Assembly: GCF_034190915.1 (NCBI RefSeq)
Contig: NW_026947514.1
Location: forward strand, 2,687,701 to 2,751,700
Direction of reading: 5' to 3'
Source of the DNA: Cavia porcellus
Lineage: Eukaryota > Chordata > Mammalia > Rodentia > Caviidae
DNA: 64,000 nt
The notes beneath the pieces are model-generated. The model made no database searches. It had not been told where the DNA came from and saw only the letters and a program-made list of their open reading frames with translations. A program made the translations under genes and the position numbers. Positions 1 to 10,823 of the stretch are shown here, piece after piece; the first letter of the stretch is position 1; every line of letters starts with the position of its first letter.

Positions 1-32
<32 letters not shown>

Positions 33-58
33 GTATACATACATACATATATACATAT
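1..58. repeat. CA/TA microsatellite
   Basis: A CA dinucleotide run at the window edge passes into alternating TA and TACA units. It abuts the 3' end of a minus-strand L1, where A-rich tails often seed such repeats. No function is visible. Confidence 0.9.
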
Positions 59-358
59 GTTTTTCACCTCACACTAGTGAGACAATCTTATGTTTACGCG
101 TGTGTGTCTGATTTGTTTTACTAATGAGTGTGGTCTCAAATTGCATCCATATACCTGTAAAAGTTTCCAGTTTATCCTTCTTTATGGATGAGTAATATTC
201 TACTGTATGAAAAGTACTACATCTTTTTATCCATTCCTCAGTTGATGGGCATTTAGCCAAGATCTGGCTATTACAGATTGTGCTGTTATACACATGGGTG
301 CACATATATCACTGTGGTGTGATGTTTTCAGTTCTTCTGGGAAGATACCCGATCCTTG
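59..358 (-). mobile_element. L1 3' end fragment (ORF2 C-terminus)
   Basis: Read on the minus strand, 69-305 encodes the end of L1 ORF2, with the conserved stretch CPSTEEWIK and the tail VEYYSSIKKDKLETF. The same text recurs in the L1 copies at 5,290-5,460 and 60,150-60,350. Only about 300 bases remain, so the copy is strongly 5'-truncated. It lies at the window edge beside a CA repeat. Confidence 0.85.
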
Positions 359-799
359 TTGTTTCATTCTTCAGCGCTTGCTTTGGGGCTCTGGGACACA
401 TATCTCACTTAGCCCCTCTCCATGTGGTGCTGACCACTCTGCGTCAGTGTGAGACCCTGGCGGTGCCCTCCACGGCTCTCCCGTTGGCCTGGATTGCACT
501 TCATGCATTTTATTTACCTTTCTGATGTAAAACCTCACCATATGTTATTTTTAGTTTTACTTACATAGCACTTTATATTTTTCTTTTTTTAGCACTTTAT
601 ATTTTAAAGAATATAAATAAAGTCGTGAAAACCCCAAGTGTTAGTAGAGTGGCTGCTGTTTCCGGTTCTGTGTGGCTCATCCTCCCTCTTGGTGGCACTG
701 GCCTCCTGCATTAGGAGGCCTCAGGCGTTTCCCGCCTCCCGATGTGTAGTTGTGCCGCCGTGAAGGGTTTACGCCTTTTGTGTATTATTTTGTATATCT
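359..799. other. Unassigned interval
   Basis: No gene or clear repeat is recognised. The stretch goes from GC-richer DNA to AT-rich DNA with an AATAAA near 615. It may hold decayed repeat sequence. Confidence 0.4.
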
Positions 800-1960
800 G
801 AAATTGTCTTTATTTTGCTTTAAATACAGCGTTACAGATGGGCAGTTTTTTTCCATCCAGCACTTGGAAGCTGTTTGTCTGGCGTCTTCCCGCAGGCACG
901 CGTAGTTTCTGGGAAGAAGTCTGCCCCGTGCTTGCCTTCACTCCTGTCCGTGCCTTTCGCTGCGTTAGAGATGCTTCTGGTTATTACTGGCTTTGAGCAG
1001 TTTGATTATGTTGTGCTCTGGTGGAGTTTGCATCGCGTTCTTTGCACACTGTATTTGTTGAGATTCCTGGATCTGTGGGTTGATAGTTTCAATCAAATCT
1101 GGAAAACTTTGGCCACTCGTGTTTCAGTTTTCTGAAACCTCTTTCCTCTCTCTTCCTGGGACTCTAATTATGTACCAGTGAACTGCTTGAAGCTGTCCCA
1201 TCCTCTGGTATTATTTCCGTTATTTTCTTTCTATCTGTGCTGTAATTTGTGTTACGACTAATGAGCTAAATAATATTTTATGTTTCACTGTATAATTTGG
1301 TATTTCATCAGTATTTTAAAATTTTACATGTTGTACTACTTTTCCCTAGAAATTCAGTCTAAATCTTTTTTATGCCTTCCATAACTCTAGTAGTATTCGG
1401 CCAATGGAATACTGTTTTAATAATAGTTTAATAACAGTTTTAATGCCCTTGTCTGTCTAGTTCTAATTTTTTTTTTGGTACCAGGGGTCGATCTCATGAC
1501 CTCGCTCTTGCCAGGCAGGTGCTTGTTCTTCTAACACCTTTGCCAGCGTGAAGCGACTCGTTATTCTCCTGCATATGATTTCTGTTTCCCTGATTGTCTG
1601 GAAAGTCCTGGTTGGTTGGCAGATAGATACTGTCCATTTTGTCCTTTTGAGTGCTGGGCATTTTCTGTTTCTATAGATAATTCTTGATCTTTGTTGTGAA
1701 ATGCAGTCAAGTTTCTGCAGACAGTTTGATGCATTCTGGCCTTGCTTTCATAATATGTTGGGTGGATTCACAGTAGCTTTTAGTCAAGGACTAATTAATT
1801 CCCATGTTTGAGGCAAGGGTTTCCTGAGTTCTTTGCCCAGCATCCTGTGAATTTGGAGTTTTCCAGCCTGGCTGTTGCCAGCAGCACTGTTCCCAGCCCT
1901 CAGCCAGAGCCGAGCTGCCGCTTCTGATTGTGCCCTGTGGTTCTGCAGCTCTTGCAGGTT
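800..1960. mobile_element. Ancient LINE-1-type remnant
   Basis: The text resembles old mammalian L1 sequence. One landmark is a TGGAATACTG/TTTTAATG block near 1,403-1,445. Others are a GTGCTGGGCATTTTCTG block near 1,651 and a GAGGCAAGGGTTTCCTGAG block near 1,811. It is heavily diverged and is interrupted at about 1,468-1,556 by an ID SINE. I recognise the pattern from memory of mammalian repeats, so the subfamily is not assigned and no strand is given. Confidence 0.5.
1468..1556 (-). mobile_element. ID-type SINE, diverged
   Basis: A T-run is followed by GGTACCAGGGGTCGATCTC, the reverse complement of the 3' part of a tRNA-Ala-derived ID SINE (B-box region). A degenerate 5' part follows. It interrupts the ancient LINE remnant and is more decayed than the copies at 10,733 and 45,822. 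Confidence 0.75.
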
Positions 1961-2435
1961 GGAGGTGGCTCTGTCTCTGCAGCTTTCTTCTCTCAGTGCT
2001 CTGTTTAAGAGCGCTGGCCACCTTAGTCTTCCTGGGCCTCAGCCCTCTCTGCCTGGCTCAGTGTGGCTGCAAAGCTCTACCCAGGAACCCCTTTCTGAGC
2101 CACGGTCTCGAAAGGCAAGCTGGAGGACCCTGGGTGTCCCTGTTTTTCTCCACATCCTCATCCTAGTGTTTTGCTGGCTGACACCAGTGTCCTGAGACTC
2201 TGGGTTCACCTGCCGTATTTGACTCAGTTTGTTTTCATTGTTTCAGCAAGGGGTTAAATCCAGTCTTCTTGTATAGCACCTTTTTCAGAGTGAAAGTCTC
2301 CATTTTCTTTTAAAATTGAAAATTCCTTTCCAGTTACAAAATTAGCTCCATTCATTGTAGAAAAACCCTCCAAAAATAATAAAAATATTGAGAACATTAA
2401 AATCATGTCTAATGTCGTCAATCATCCATAACCAC
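1961..2435. other. Unassigned interval
   Basis: GC-richer DNA at first, then AT-rich. No splice-flanked exon, conserved protein segment or clear repeat is recognised. Short open frames here have no family resemblance. Confidence 0.4.

Positions 2436-2470
<35 letters not shown>
2436..2470. repeat. GT microsatellite
   Basis: About 17 uninterrupted GT units followed by a short TA run. It lies about 35 bases from the 3' end of a minus-strand SINE, a usual place for tail-derived microsatellites. Confidence 0.95.
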
Positions 2471-2476
<6 letters not shown>

Positions 2477-2504
2477 TTATTGCAATAATTTAAGTTTGTT
2501 TATG

Positions 2505-2850
2505 TTTGCAGTCCTGGAGATTGAAACCAAGGGCCTTTGCACTGAGTTACATCCCCAGCTCTTTTCGTATTTATTTTTAAATTAATTAGTTAGTTAATTA
2601 ATTGTTTTGAGGTAAGGACTTGCTATGTAGTTCAGGCTGGTTTTGAATTCATGGTGATCCTCCTGCCTCAGCTTCCCGAGTGCTGGGATTACAGGTGTGT
2701 GTTACCATGCCCGGCTCTTACATTTAGTTTTTAGTTTGAGACAGCCTTGCTAAGTCAATGAATGGCCCGGGCTGAGCTCGAACCTGCAACCCTCCTGCCT
2801 GCGGGTGCGGAGATTACAGGTGTGCGCCCCCACCAGTGGCTGATATACTG
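2505..2850 (-). mobile_element. B1-dID dimer SINE with a nested B1
   Basis: On the minus strand a B1-like half (about 2,730-2,850) is followed by an ID-like half (about 2,505-2,575, with GCACTGAGTTACATCCCCAG on the plus strand). A second B1 at about 2,605-2,725, ending GCTGGGATTACAGGTGTG, sits between the halves. The intact dimer at 42,550-42,725 has its halves directly joined, so the extra B1 looks like a later insertion at the dimer junction. Confidence 0.7.
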
Positions 2851-2859
2851 TTACTCTTT

Positions 2860-4967
2860 TTTTCTGCATATGTGTGTGTGTGGCAGGGTTACAAACTCAG
2901 GCTACATCAGGAAACAGACCATCTTCACTTCCTACTTAATCAATCTGATCTTTCCTGACGGTGCCATCTGCTGGGTAATGAGATGGGGACCAGGAGTGGT
3001 CTGCTCTAGTAGCTGTAGTCTATGTATTTAACCCTTTCTGAGCTCAGCCTGCTTTATAGGTGAAAATGCTTCCCTAATCTGATTTCTGACTGTTCCCACC
3101 CTCTACCCTCTACCTCAGACTGCGTCTGGGCATATGGGGGAACTGGCTGTGGGACCCCTGGGTTCCCCTGTGGCCGGGAAGGAGAGGTCCTCTGATCCAC
3201 ACCCGTTCTCCAGATCAAAGCCATCTCTGCTATGGTGGCCACAGGTCGAGGACAGAAGACGGAAGCTTAGATCATGCAGGGTCTTGGATTTCAAGGGCTT
3301 TGGCTTCTATCTCAGGGATATCTCAGGGATGCCTGGGAGTGTTGATCGAGTGGTAGGAGGCCAAAGCCTGACCGAAGTGGATGGGCAGAAAATGAGAGGC
3401 GCCAAACTGAGCTGAGAATGAGTCAGTATTTCCAGTCTTCCCTTAAAAGAGAACCGAAAGGTGGTGGGATATTTTTAAGTTTTTAATTAACCAATCAATT
3501 TTAAAATGGAAGCTAATGGAAGGGTCCAGTAGGGAGGACAACCTGACCTCTGGCCGTGGTGGTGGAGAGACCGAGGGGCAGCCAGGCCCAGCAGAGCAGG
3601 GTGGGGTGGCGGTTGGCCCCTGTTCCCTGGGACTGTGCTCTTCCTTGCCGAGAGCGGCGTGCGCGCTGGGGCTGGAGGAGGGCAGAAGGCCATGTGGCAG
3701 GACTGGCCAGCACACTAAGCGGGCAGTGGCTTGGCGCGCAGGAATTGCTATGCCTGCTCGGCTCGTGTCCAGATGTCCCCCAAAGCTTCCTGTGGTGAGA
3801 GGGGCTTCCCAGAGGTGGCGGGGTCTGCAGTGTGTGACTCGGGGACCGGGCATGTGCGATTACTGAGTCAGCCCACCGTTTGGCTTGGCAAAGCTCTGGG
3901 TGCGAGTGCTGCCCACCCAGGGGGTGTGTCCTGGATAAGGGGTAAGGGACAGAGAGGGGGCTGCTCGTTGGCCAGTTTCTGCCTGTTACTTCCCTGCTCG
4001 GCAGCCTCTGCCTGCTCTGAGCTGTTTCTCCTCTGCAGTGCCCCTGTGCTGCACCACCCAGCCTTGGAGCCATTGAATTTTAAACCAAAACCTCTAGGAA
4101 CTCTGAGCTAAATAAAGCTTCCCTCTTCTATCTTTGAGTGCTTGCTGGGTAGCTGTCTCGGTAAGGAGAACAGTCTCTAAGAAACCCTTCTTCACCCAGG
4201 GACCCAGCGGGTATGGTGTGGCCAGTTCTGCCCCGGGGAGGGGCTTCCACGGGTGAGCGTGATGAAGAGAGAGGGAAGGACAGGGGTGTGGGGACATTCA
4301 GGGCAGGGGGCTGCAGGAATGTGCCGGGGGTCCAAGGAAGGGAGCTGAAGGCAGAACAGTCACCAGGCTGAAGGCCAGGGCGTGGGCTGGCGGTCCCAGG
4401 GCAGGGAGGGATTGCGGGCAGCGAGCTGGGAGATGAGAGCTGGGGGACGGGCAGGATGTGAGGGCTTGGTGGGCACCGGCGAGCCCGAGTGCGCCACCCG
4501 TGGAAGTAGCATTTGAGTCACAGCTGCATGCTGGAGCCACAGACATCATGCAGATTTCCTGGGGGCACAGGAACAGGGTGAACAGTGGCAGGTGGGACGG
4601 GAGGCTGTAGTTTATGTAACCCTGCGTACACACCGAGCACGGTCTCAGCATGTAACCAACATTAAAACTCATAGAGCCTTAACCCCGATGTCTGCAGAAC
4701 CCTGATGTGCGGTTTCCACCAGCAGTAGGGCTCGTGTGTTTTGAGCAGAGCAGCTGTCCATTACATGGTTAAGCACACACTGAAATCCAGCACTGCCCCT
4801 CCCATTCCATATCAGTGAAATGAAAGCACAGGTCGGAACCACGGCTGGTGTCTGAGTGTCCCTGCAGCGCTAACGTGGCATGGGGCTGGAAACCATGCCT
4901 CACAGCTGGTACGCAGGCAAAGACGCTGTGGCCAACCGTCCCACACTGGCTGCCTGGCGGTGCTTTT
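2860..4967. other. Unassigned GC-richer interval
   Basis: About 2.1 kb with many overlapping open frames on both strands. The frames conflict, match no family I know, and fit chance in GC-rich DNA. The region lacks A-rich tails and known SINE or L1 text. It could be unique sequence or very old repeats, and no gene is claimed. Confidence 0.4.
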
Positions 4968-5228
4968 TTCTCTAAATATATTTTATTTCAAGGAGAAAAA
5001 GAAGAAGAAGAAGGAAAAAACTAAAACAAAATTTCAAAACACGTCAAGCAGGGGGTAACAATGCTGCATACATTGTACACTGTCATCCCCAAAACACACA
5101 CCCAGAGCACAGGACATCTGCATTCAGTTGTCTGAACAATATCGGCACAAATCTTTCTTGTCAGTGAGCTCAGAGAAATCAGTAGTAGTAACTGTCTTAA
5201 ATAGTATACATATATGTATATCCACACA

Positions 5229-5254
5229 ATACACACACACACACACATATATAT
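5229..5254. repeat. CA microsatellite in L1 3'UTR
   Basis: Short CA run ending in a TA run, inside the 3'UTR of the minus-strand L1. A similar CA/TA run follows the L1 3' end at position 1. Confidence 0.9.
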
Positions 5255-5289
5255 GTTGTTTCTTTCAGCTTCTCACACTAGTGAGACAA

Positions 5290-8200
5290 TCTGATGTTTA
5301 CATGTGTCTCTTATTTATTTCACTTATGAGTATGGTCTCAAGTTGCATCCACTTACCTATAAAAGTCTCCAGTTTATCCTTCTTGATGACTGAGTAGCAC
5401 TCCATTATATAAAAACACCACCTTTTTTTATCCATTCCTCAGTTGACGGACTCTTAGGTTATTTCCAAGATCTGGCTAATACAAATTGTGCTGCTATAAA
5501 TATGGGTGCACTTTTATCACTGTGGTATGATGTTTTTAATTGTTTTGGGACGGTACCCAGAAGGGGAATAGCTGGGTTGGATGGGACCTCTAGTCCTAGT
5601 TTTTTGAGGACTCTCCACCCTGATTTCCACAGTGGCTGCACCAGTCTTCACCCCACCCACAGTGGAGAAGGGTTCCTTTTTCCCCACAGCCCCTCCAGCA
5701 TTTGTTCTTACTTGATTTCTTGATAGTAGCGGTTCTTTCTGGGGTGAGGGGGGATCTCAGTGTTGTTTTAATTTGCGTCTCTCAAATGGACCAGTGATGC
5801 TGAATATTTTTGTCATATTTATTTGCTGTTCCTATTTCTTCATCAGAGAATCGTGTATTCATGTCAGATGCCCATTTTTGGATTGGATCTTTAAATCTGG
5901 GAGGACTGATTTTTTTGAGTTCTCTTTTGAGGAGCAGCCCACGTAATCGTCTCTTTACTCTTCACTCTGGTGGTTCCTGTTGCTGTGCAGAAGCTTTTCA
6001 GTAGGGTGAGATCCCACTTGTAGATTCTTTGTGATAATTTCTGTGTGAGTAGGGTTTTGCTCAGAGTCTTTGCCTACACCAGTGTCTAGGAGTTTTACCT
6101 ACTCTATCTTCCGGAGATTTAATGTGCTGCTTTAATATTAAGATCTTTGATCCGTTCTGATTTTAGCTTAGTATATGGTGAAAGATATGGGTCCAGTTTT
6201 AATTTTCGGTGTATGTAGAGTCAGTTTTTATAGCACCATTTATTAAAGAGGCTGTCTTTCTTCTAGTGAATGTTTGGCACCTTTGTCAATGATAAGGTAG
6301 CTTAGTATGTCTGCAGTCGATTCTGCATCTTTTAATCTGTTCCATTGAACTTTGGGTCTTTTTTTGTGGTCAGTACCCTCCTATTTTTTTTTTTATCACA
6401 GTAGCTTTATATTATAATTTCAAGTCAGGGATTGTGATGCCCCTTGTCTTGTCTTTGTTGCCCAGGACTGCCTTTGCTATTCTAGGTCTCTTCTGGTTCC
6501 TGATGAATTTTAGGATTGTTTCCTCTAATTCTGTGAGATATGCTATTGGAATTTTGACTGGGATTGCACTGAATCTGTGGAACAGTTTGGGAAGTATGGC
6601 CATTTTCACTACATTGGCTCTTCCCACCCAGGGGCACAGGATCTCTCTCCATCTTCTAATGTCCTCTTTAATCTCCTTTTTCAGAGTACTGTAGTTTTCA
6701 ATGTAGAGGTCTTTGACATTCTTTGTTAGATTGATTCCTAGGTATTTCACTTTTTTGGGGGTGCTATTATTAAAGGTATTGTCTTCGTAATTTCTCTCTC
6801 AGTGAGTTTGTTATTCATGTACAGGAAGGCTATTGATTTTTGAGTGTTGACTTTGTAACCAACTACATTACTGAATTTGCTTATTAAAGCTAGTAGTCTT
6901 TTGGTAGAGTGCTTGGTGTCTTGTTTATTTTAGAGGGGATAAAATAGAATAAAATCAATCAAAACATACTAGTGTAAGTGATATAGGACATCAGAACATT
7001 ACAAAATCAACAATAGTTACCATAATGCCTGTTGATGTGTTCAAAATAACTGCAGATAACTTCTGACATAGTAAAAATCAAACAGAACAGAATAGAAGAA
7101 ACAATAAAAACAAGACAATGAATGCAATAAAGGACTTTAAAACAAACCAATAGTAAATCCAAAATTGCTACCATAATTTATCTTGCTATCTTTGAAATAG
7201 CTGCTCCTGCTATCGGATTTAACATAATCAAACAAAATAAAAGAATAAAACCCAACCCTACAAAACAATGGACACAATATAGGACTTCAGAACAAGATCA
7301 TAGGGAATCCACAATGGCTGCAACCCTCAGAATGAGATCCCCCCTAGAAGTCACACTGTGTACCACTATCCTCTGAACCTATGATCAGACCTCTGGCCCT
7401 AGACCTACAACACCAAACACCACAGACATCCAACTGCATTTCACCTCCATAGCTATCATCACAGCCTGTGCTTCTCCAGATAATCCAATTGCTTACATCG
7501 ATAGTTGTATTCAGACAGGCAGACAGTTGCCAGAAGGGGCTGGGTCTGGCTTTTCCCGGCCGGGCAGTGGCCCTCACATGGTGTTGGTTCCCAGACTAGG
7601 CTTACCTCCTGGAGTGGCCTTGTTCTCTCTCCCCGCAGTCCGTGAATGGCACTGACTCATGGGGACAGGTGTGGACCTGGATGTTCCCAGTCCAGTGGCA
7701 ACCCGTGCATGGTGCTGGTGCCCAGAGTGGGCTTTGAGTCTTCTAAATAGAGTATCGTGTCATCTGAAAATAACAACAGTTTAACTTCTTCCTTTCCTAT
7801 TTTATGACTTTTATTTCTTTCTCTTATCTGATTGCTCCAGTTAAAGTTTCCAGGACTATGCTGAATAAGAGTGGAGACAGTGGACATTCTTGTCTTGTTC
7901 CTGATTTTAGAGAGAAAACTTTCAGTTTTTGTCCATTTAGTGTGATTTTGGCTGTTGGTTTGTCATGGCTTTTAGCAGATTGAGATAAAGACCATCTATT
8001 CCAATATTCTGTAGGGTTTTTTTTTTAATGAATGGATGCTGGACTTTGTCATAAGTTTTTTCTACATCTATTGAGATGATCGTATGATTTTTGCTCTGCT
8101 AATATGGTGCATTACATTTATGGATTTACATATGTTGAACCGTCCCTGCATCCCTGGGATGAATCCCACTTGATCATGGTGTGCAGTCTTCTTGACAATT

Positions 8201-9825
8201 TGCTGCAGTCTGTTCGCCAGGATCTCACTGAGGATTTTTGCCTCAGTGTTTGTTAGGGAGATTGGCCTGTAATTTTCTTTCGTAGTTGGGTCATTCTCTG
8301 GTTTTTATATCAGAGCAATGCTTGCTTCCAGGAGTGAATTTAGAAGTATTGCTTCTCTGTCAGTTTCATTAAACAGGTTGAGAAGTACTGTTGTCAGTTC
8401 TGCTCTGAATTTCCTGTTGAATTCAGAAGTGAATCCTGGGCTCTTCTTTGTTGATAAAATTTTAATTGTATCTTCAGTTTCACTTATTGATATTGGGTTA
8501 TTTAGGATTTTTATCTCTTCTTGATTCAGCTTTGGTAATTCACCTGTATCTAGGAATCTGCTCATTTCTTCCATGTTTTCCATCTTATTAGAATACAAGT
8601 TTTCAAAGTAGGCCTAGGAGATTTTCTGCAGGATATGTTGTGATTTCATCCTTTTCATTCCTAATTGCATGGATTTGAGTCTTTTCTTTCCTTTTTTGGA
8701 TAAGATTGGCTAAGGTTTGTCAATTTCATTTAATCTTTCAAAGAACCAACTCTTCAATTCATTGATTCTTTGTATTACTTTTTAGTCTCTCATGTGATCT
8801 ACTCTGATCGTTATAATTTTTTTCCTTGTATGAGCTTTTAGTTTAGCCTTCTTTTCTTTTTCTAAAAGTTTAAGGTTCAACATTAAGTTGTCTGTATGCA
8901 CTTGCTGTTTTCTTAATAGGGGTATTTATTGCTATCAATTTCCTTCTTAACATTGCTTTCACTGTGTCCCACAAATTCCAGTATGTTGTATTATCATTAT
9001 CATTTAACTGTAAAAACTGTCTAATTTCTTCTTTAATTTCATCTGTGACCCATTGGTTGCTCGATAGGGTGCTATTTAATTTCCATGTGCTTATGAGGTT
9101 CTTGTGGTTTCCTTTGGCGTGGATTTCCTCTTTCATTGCACTGTGGTCTGATAGTACACATGGGACAATTTCAATTCCTTTGCATTTGCTTAAGCATTTT
9201 CTATGAGCCAGTGTGTCTATTTTGGAGAATGTCCTGGGGGCAGCTGAGAAGAATGTATATTCTGATGTGGGGTAGAACACTCTATAGACATCTACTAAGT
9301 CCATTTGTTGAAAAGTTTGATTTAGTTGTGATATTTCATTATTGATTTTTTGTCTAGTGGGTCTGTCTTTGTGTGACAGTGGGATATTCAGGTCTCCCAA
9401 TACAACTGTATTAGGGCTTATTTGATTTTTCATGTCCACTAGTCATTATTTTGTATAGCTGGTTGTATTGGTATTTGTTGTCTATATATTTATGATTGTT
9501 ATCTCTTCCTCTAGGGTTGTTCCCTTTATGAGGATGTAGTGACTTTCTTTATCTGTCTTAATCAGTCTTGGCTTGAAATTCACTTTATGTGCAAATAGAA
9601 TAGCTACCTCTGTTTTTTCCTGGATTCCTGTTGTATAGAGTATTGTTTTCTATCCTTTGACTTTTAGTCTATGAATTTCTTTTTGAATTAAGTATGTTTC
9701 TTGTATGCAGTATATTGTTGGATCTTGCTTCTTGATCCATTCTGCTAGTCTGTGACTTTTGACTGGGGAATTGAGACCATTAACATGCATAGTTATAACT
9801 GAAATATACTGACTTATCCTTGTCA
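5290..9825 (-). pseudogene. L1 ORF2 (endonuclease/reverse transcriptase), broken
   Basis: Family role: endonuclease and reverse transcriptase that copy L1 RNA into the genome. The longest surviving segment, 8,870-9,439, is endonuclease, with GDLNIPLSHKDRPTRQ and the SDH motif (CVLSDHS). Reverse-transcriptase text follows at 8,305-8,598 (LPKLNQEEIKILNNPIS). At 7,770-7,860 the catalytic box reads FSDD where active L1s usually have FADD. The C-terminal segment with PLWKSGW and LKKLGLEVP lies at 5,459-5,641. Stops, frameshifts and the 806-base insert at 6,923 abolish function. Confidence 0.9.
6923..7728 (-). mobile_element. L1-derived mini-element (5' GC-rich part plus 3'UTR)
   Basis: An 806-base insert in the ORF2 of the minus-strand L1. 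The plus-strand left part (6,923-7,330) is A-rich and holds degenerate ~150-base units of the lineage 3'UTR; the motif around CCATAATG/CCATAATT recurs near 7,021 and 7,171. The right part (7,330-7,728) is GC-rich, with a CATGGTG(T/C)TGGT repeat at 7,577 and 7,708 (131-base spacing). The flanks 6,909-6,922 and 7,729-7,742 match at 11 of 14 bases, a plausible target-site duplication. No coding region is retained. Confidence 0.65.
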
Positions 9826-10009
9826 TGTTATTTTTCTGTTACTGGCTCTCCTGTCCCCTCCTTTATCTAATTGTTTGCCTTCCCTGGTGGATTCCTTCTG
9901 TTGGGGTTCATGGAGTTATTATCTCTTTCTAGAATGTCCTTCAGAATATTTTCGAGCACTGGTTTGGTTGTCATAGATTTCATCAGATTTTCTTTGTTAT
10001 GAAAGTAAA

Positions 10010-10482
10010 GAATAATAAAAACTGACAGAATAATGGGATACAAAAAGTATAATAGATATTGTGAAAGTGAAAGGGAAGGAAATTGCTCTAAAGAGTATAA
10101 AGATATGTATAGTGTGTAAGATAGATGACCATATTACTGAATTTCTGTTGGAACATTGAACAGAAGGATTTACACTGTCAGCATTTGAGTGTATGCTTTG
10201 ATTTTGTGACTTTGGCAACTATTATGGCATCATAGAATTATCATCATTCTATTCTATGATGATAATTTTTTTGAATTCAGTATTATTCTACCCTTCTTTT
10301 CTGTTTTTCTATTTTCTTTGAAAAAAAGGAGAACAATATGCAATATAACATCCAGTGTTAAATTTCTTTTATTCTGTTTTGAAAACCTATATTGTTATTG
10401 TTTTGAGTTTGCTGTTGTTGTTTATGTCTTTTGCTTTTTTTGTTTTCTGACTTTTTTCTTTTTAAAATAAAAAAATAAAGTT
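10010..10482 (+). mobile_element. L1 3'UTR fragment inserted in opposite orientation
   Basis: This plus-strand stretch is the near-exact reverse complement of the L1 3'UTR at 14,650-15,170. It ends in an A-rich tail (AAAATAAAAAAATAAAG). Removing it rejoins ORF1 text of the host L1 that aligns without a gap to the same region of the HAL1-like copy at about 17,380-17,420. The flanks share AAAG. It is a severely 5'-truncated L1 insertion. Confidence 0.8.
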
Positions 10483-10732
10483 TTTCATTTCTTCATCAAT
10501 TTTGAAAGCTAGTTTGGTGGGGAACATCAATCTGGGTTAAAAGCTGTTTTTCTTTAGAACTTGGAGTACTTCACCCCAAGCTCTCCTTGACTTGAGAGTT
10601 TGTGCTGAGAAGTCAGCTGTGATTCTGGTGGGCTTTCCTTTATAGATGGTTTGTTTCTTTTCTCTAACAGCTTTTAGGATTCTATTCTTGTGTTGAATTT
10701 CAGGAATCTTTGCTGTGATATGTCTGGATGTA

Positions 10733-10823
10733 TTTTTTTTCTTTTATTGGTACCAGGGATCGAACTCACGACTGCCTACTTGCAAGGCAGGCGCTTATGC
10801 TGCTGAGCTAAATCCCCAGCCCC
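10733..10823 (-). mobile_element. ID SINE (tRNA-Ala-derived)
   Basis: Reverse complement of GGGGCTGGGGATTTAGCTCA, ending at a GGTACC-type 3' part and a short tail. The A-box and B-box regions of the pol III promoter are recognisable. Target-site duplication GGATGTAT lies at 10,726-10,733 and 10,826-10,833. It is inserted in L1 ORF1. Confidence 0.92.

Noticed and set aside
3513..4073. 186-codon minus-strand frame
   Set aside because: GC-rich chance frame with equally long competitors on both strands.
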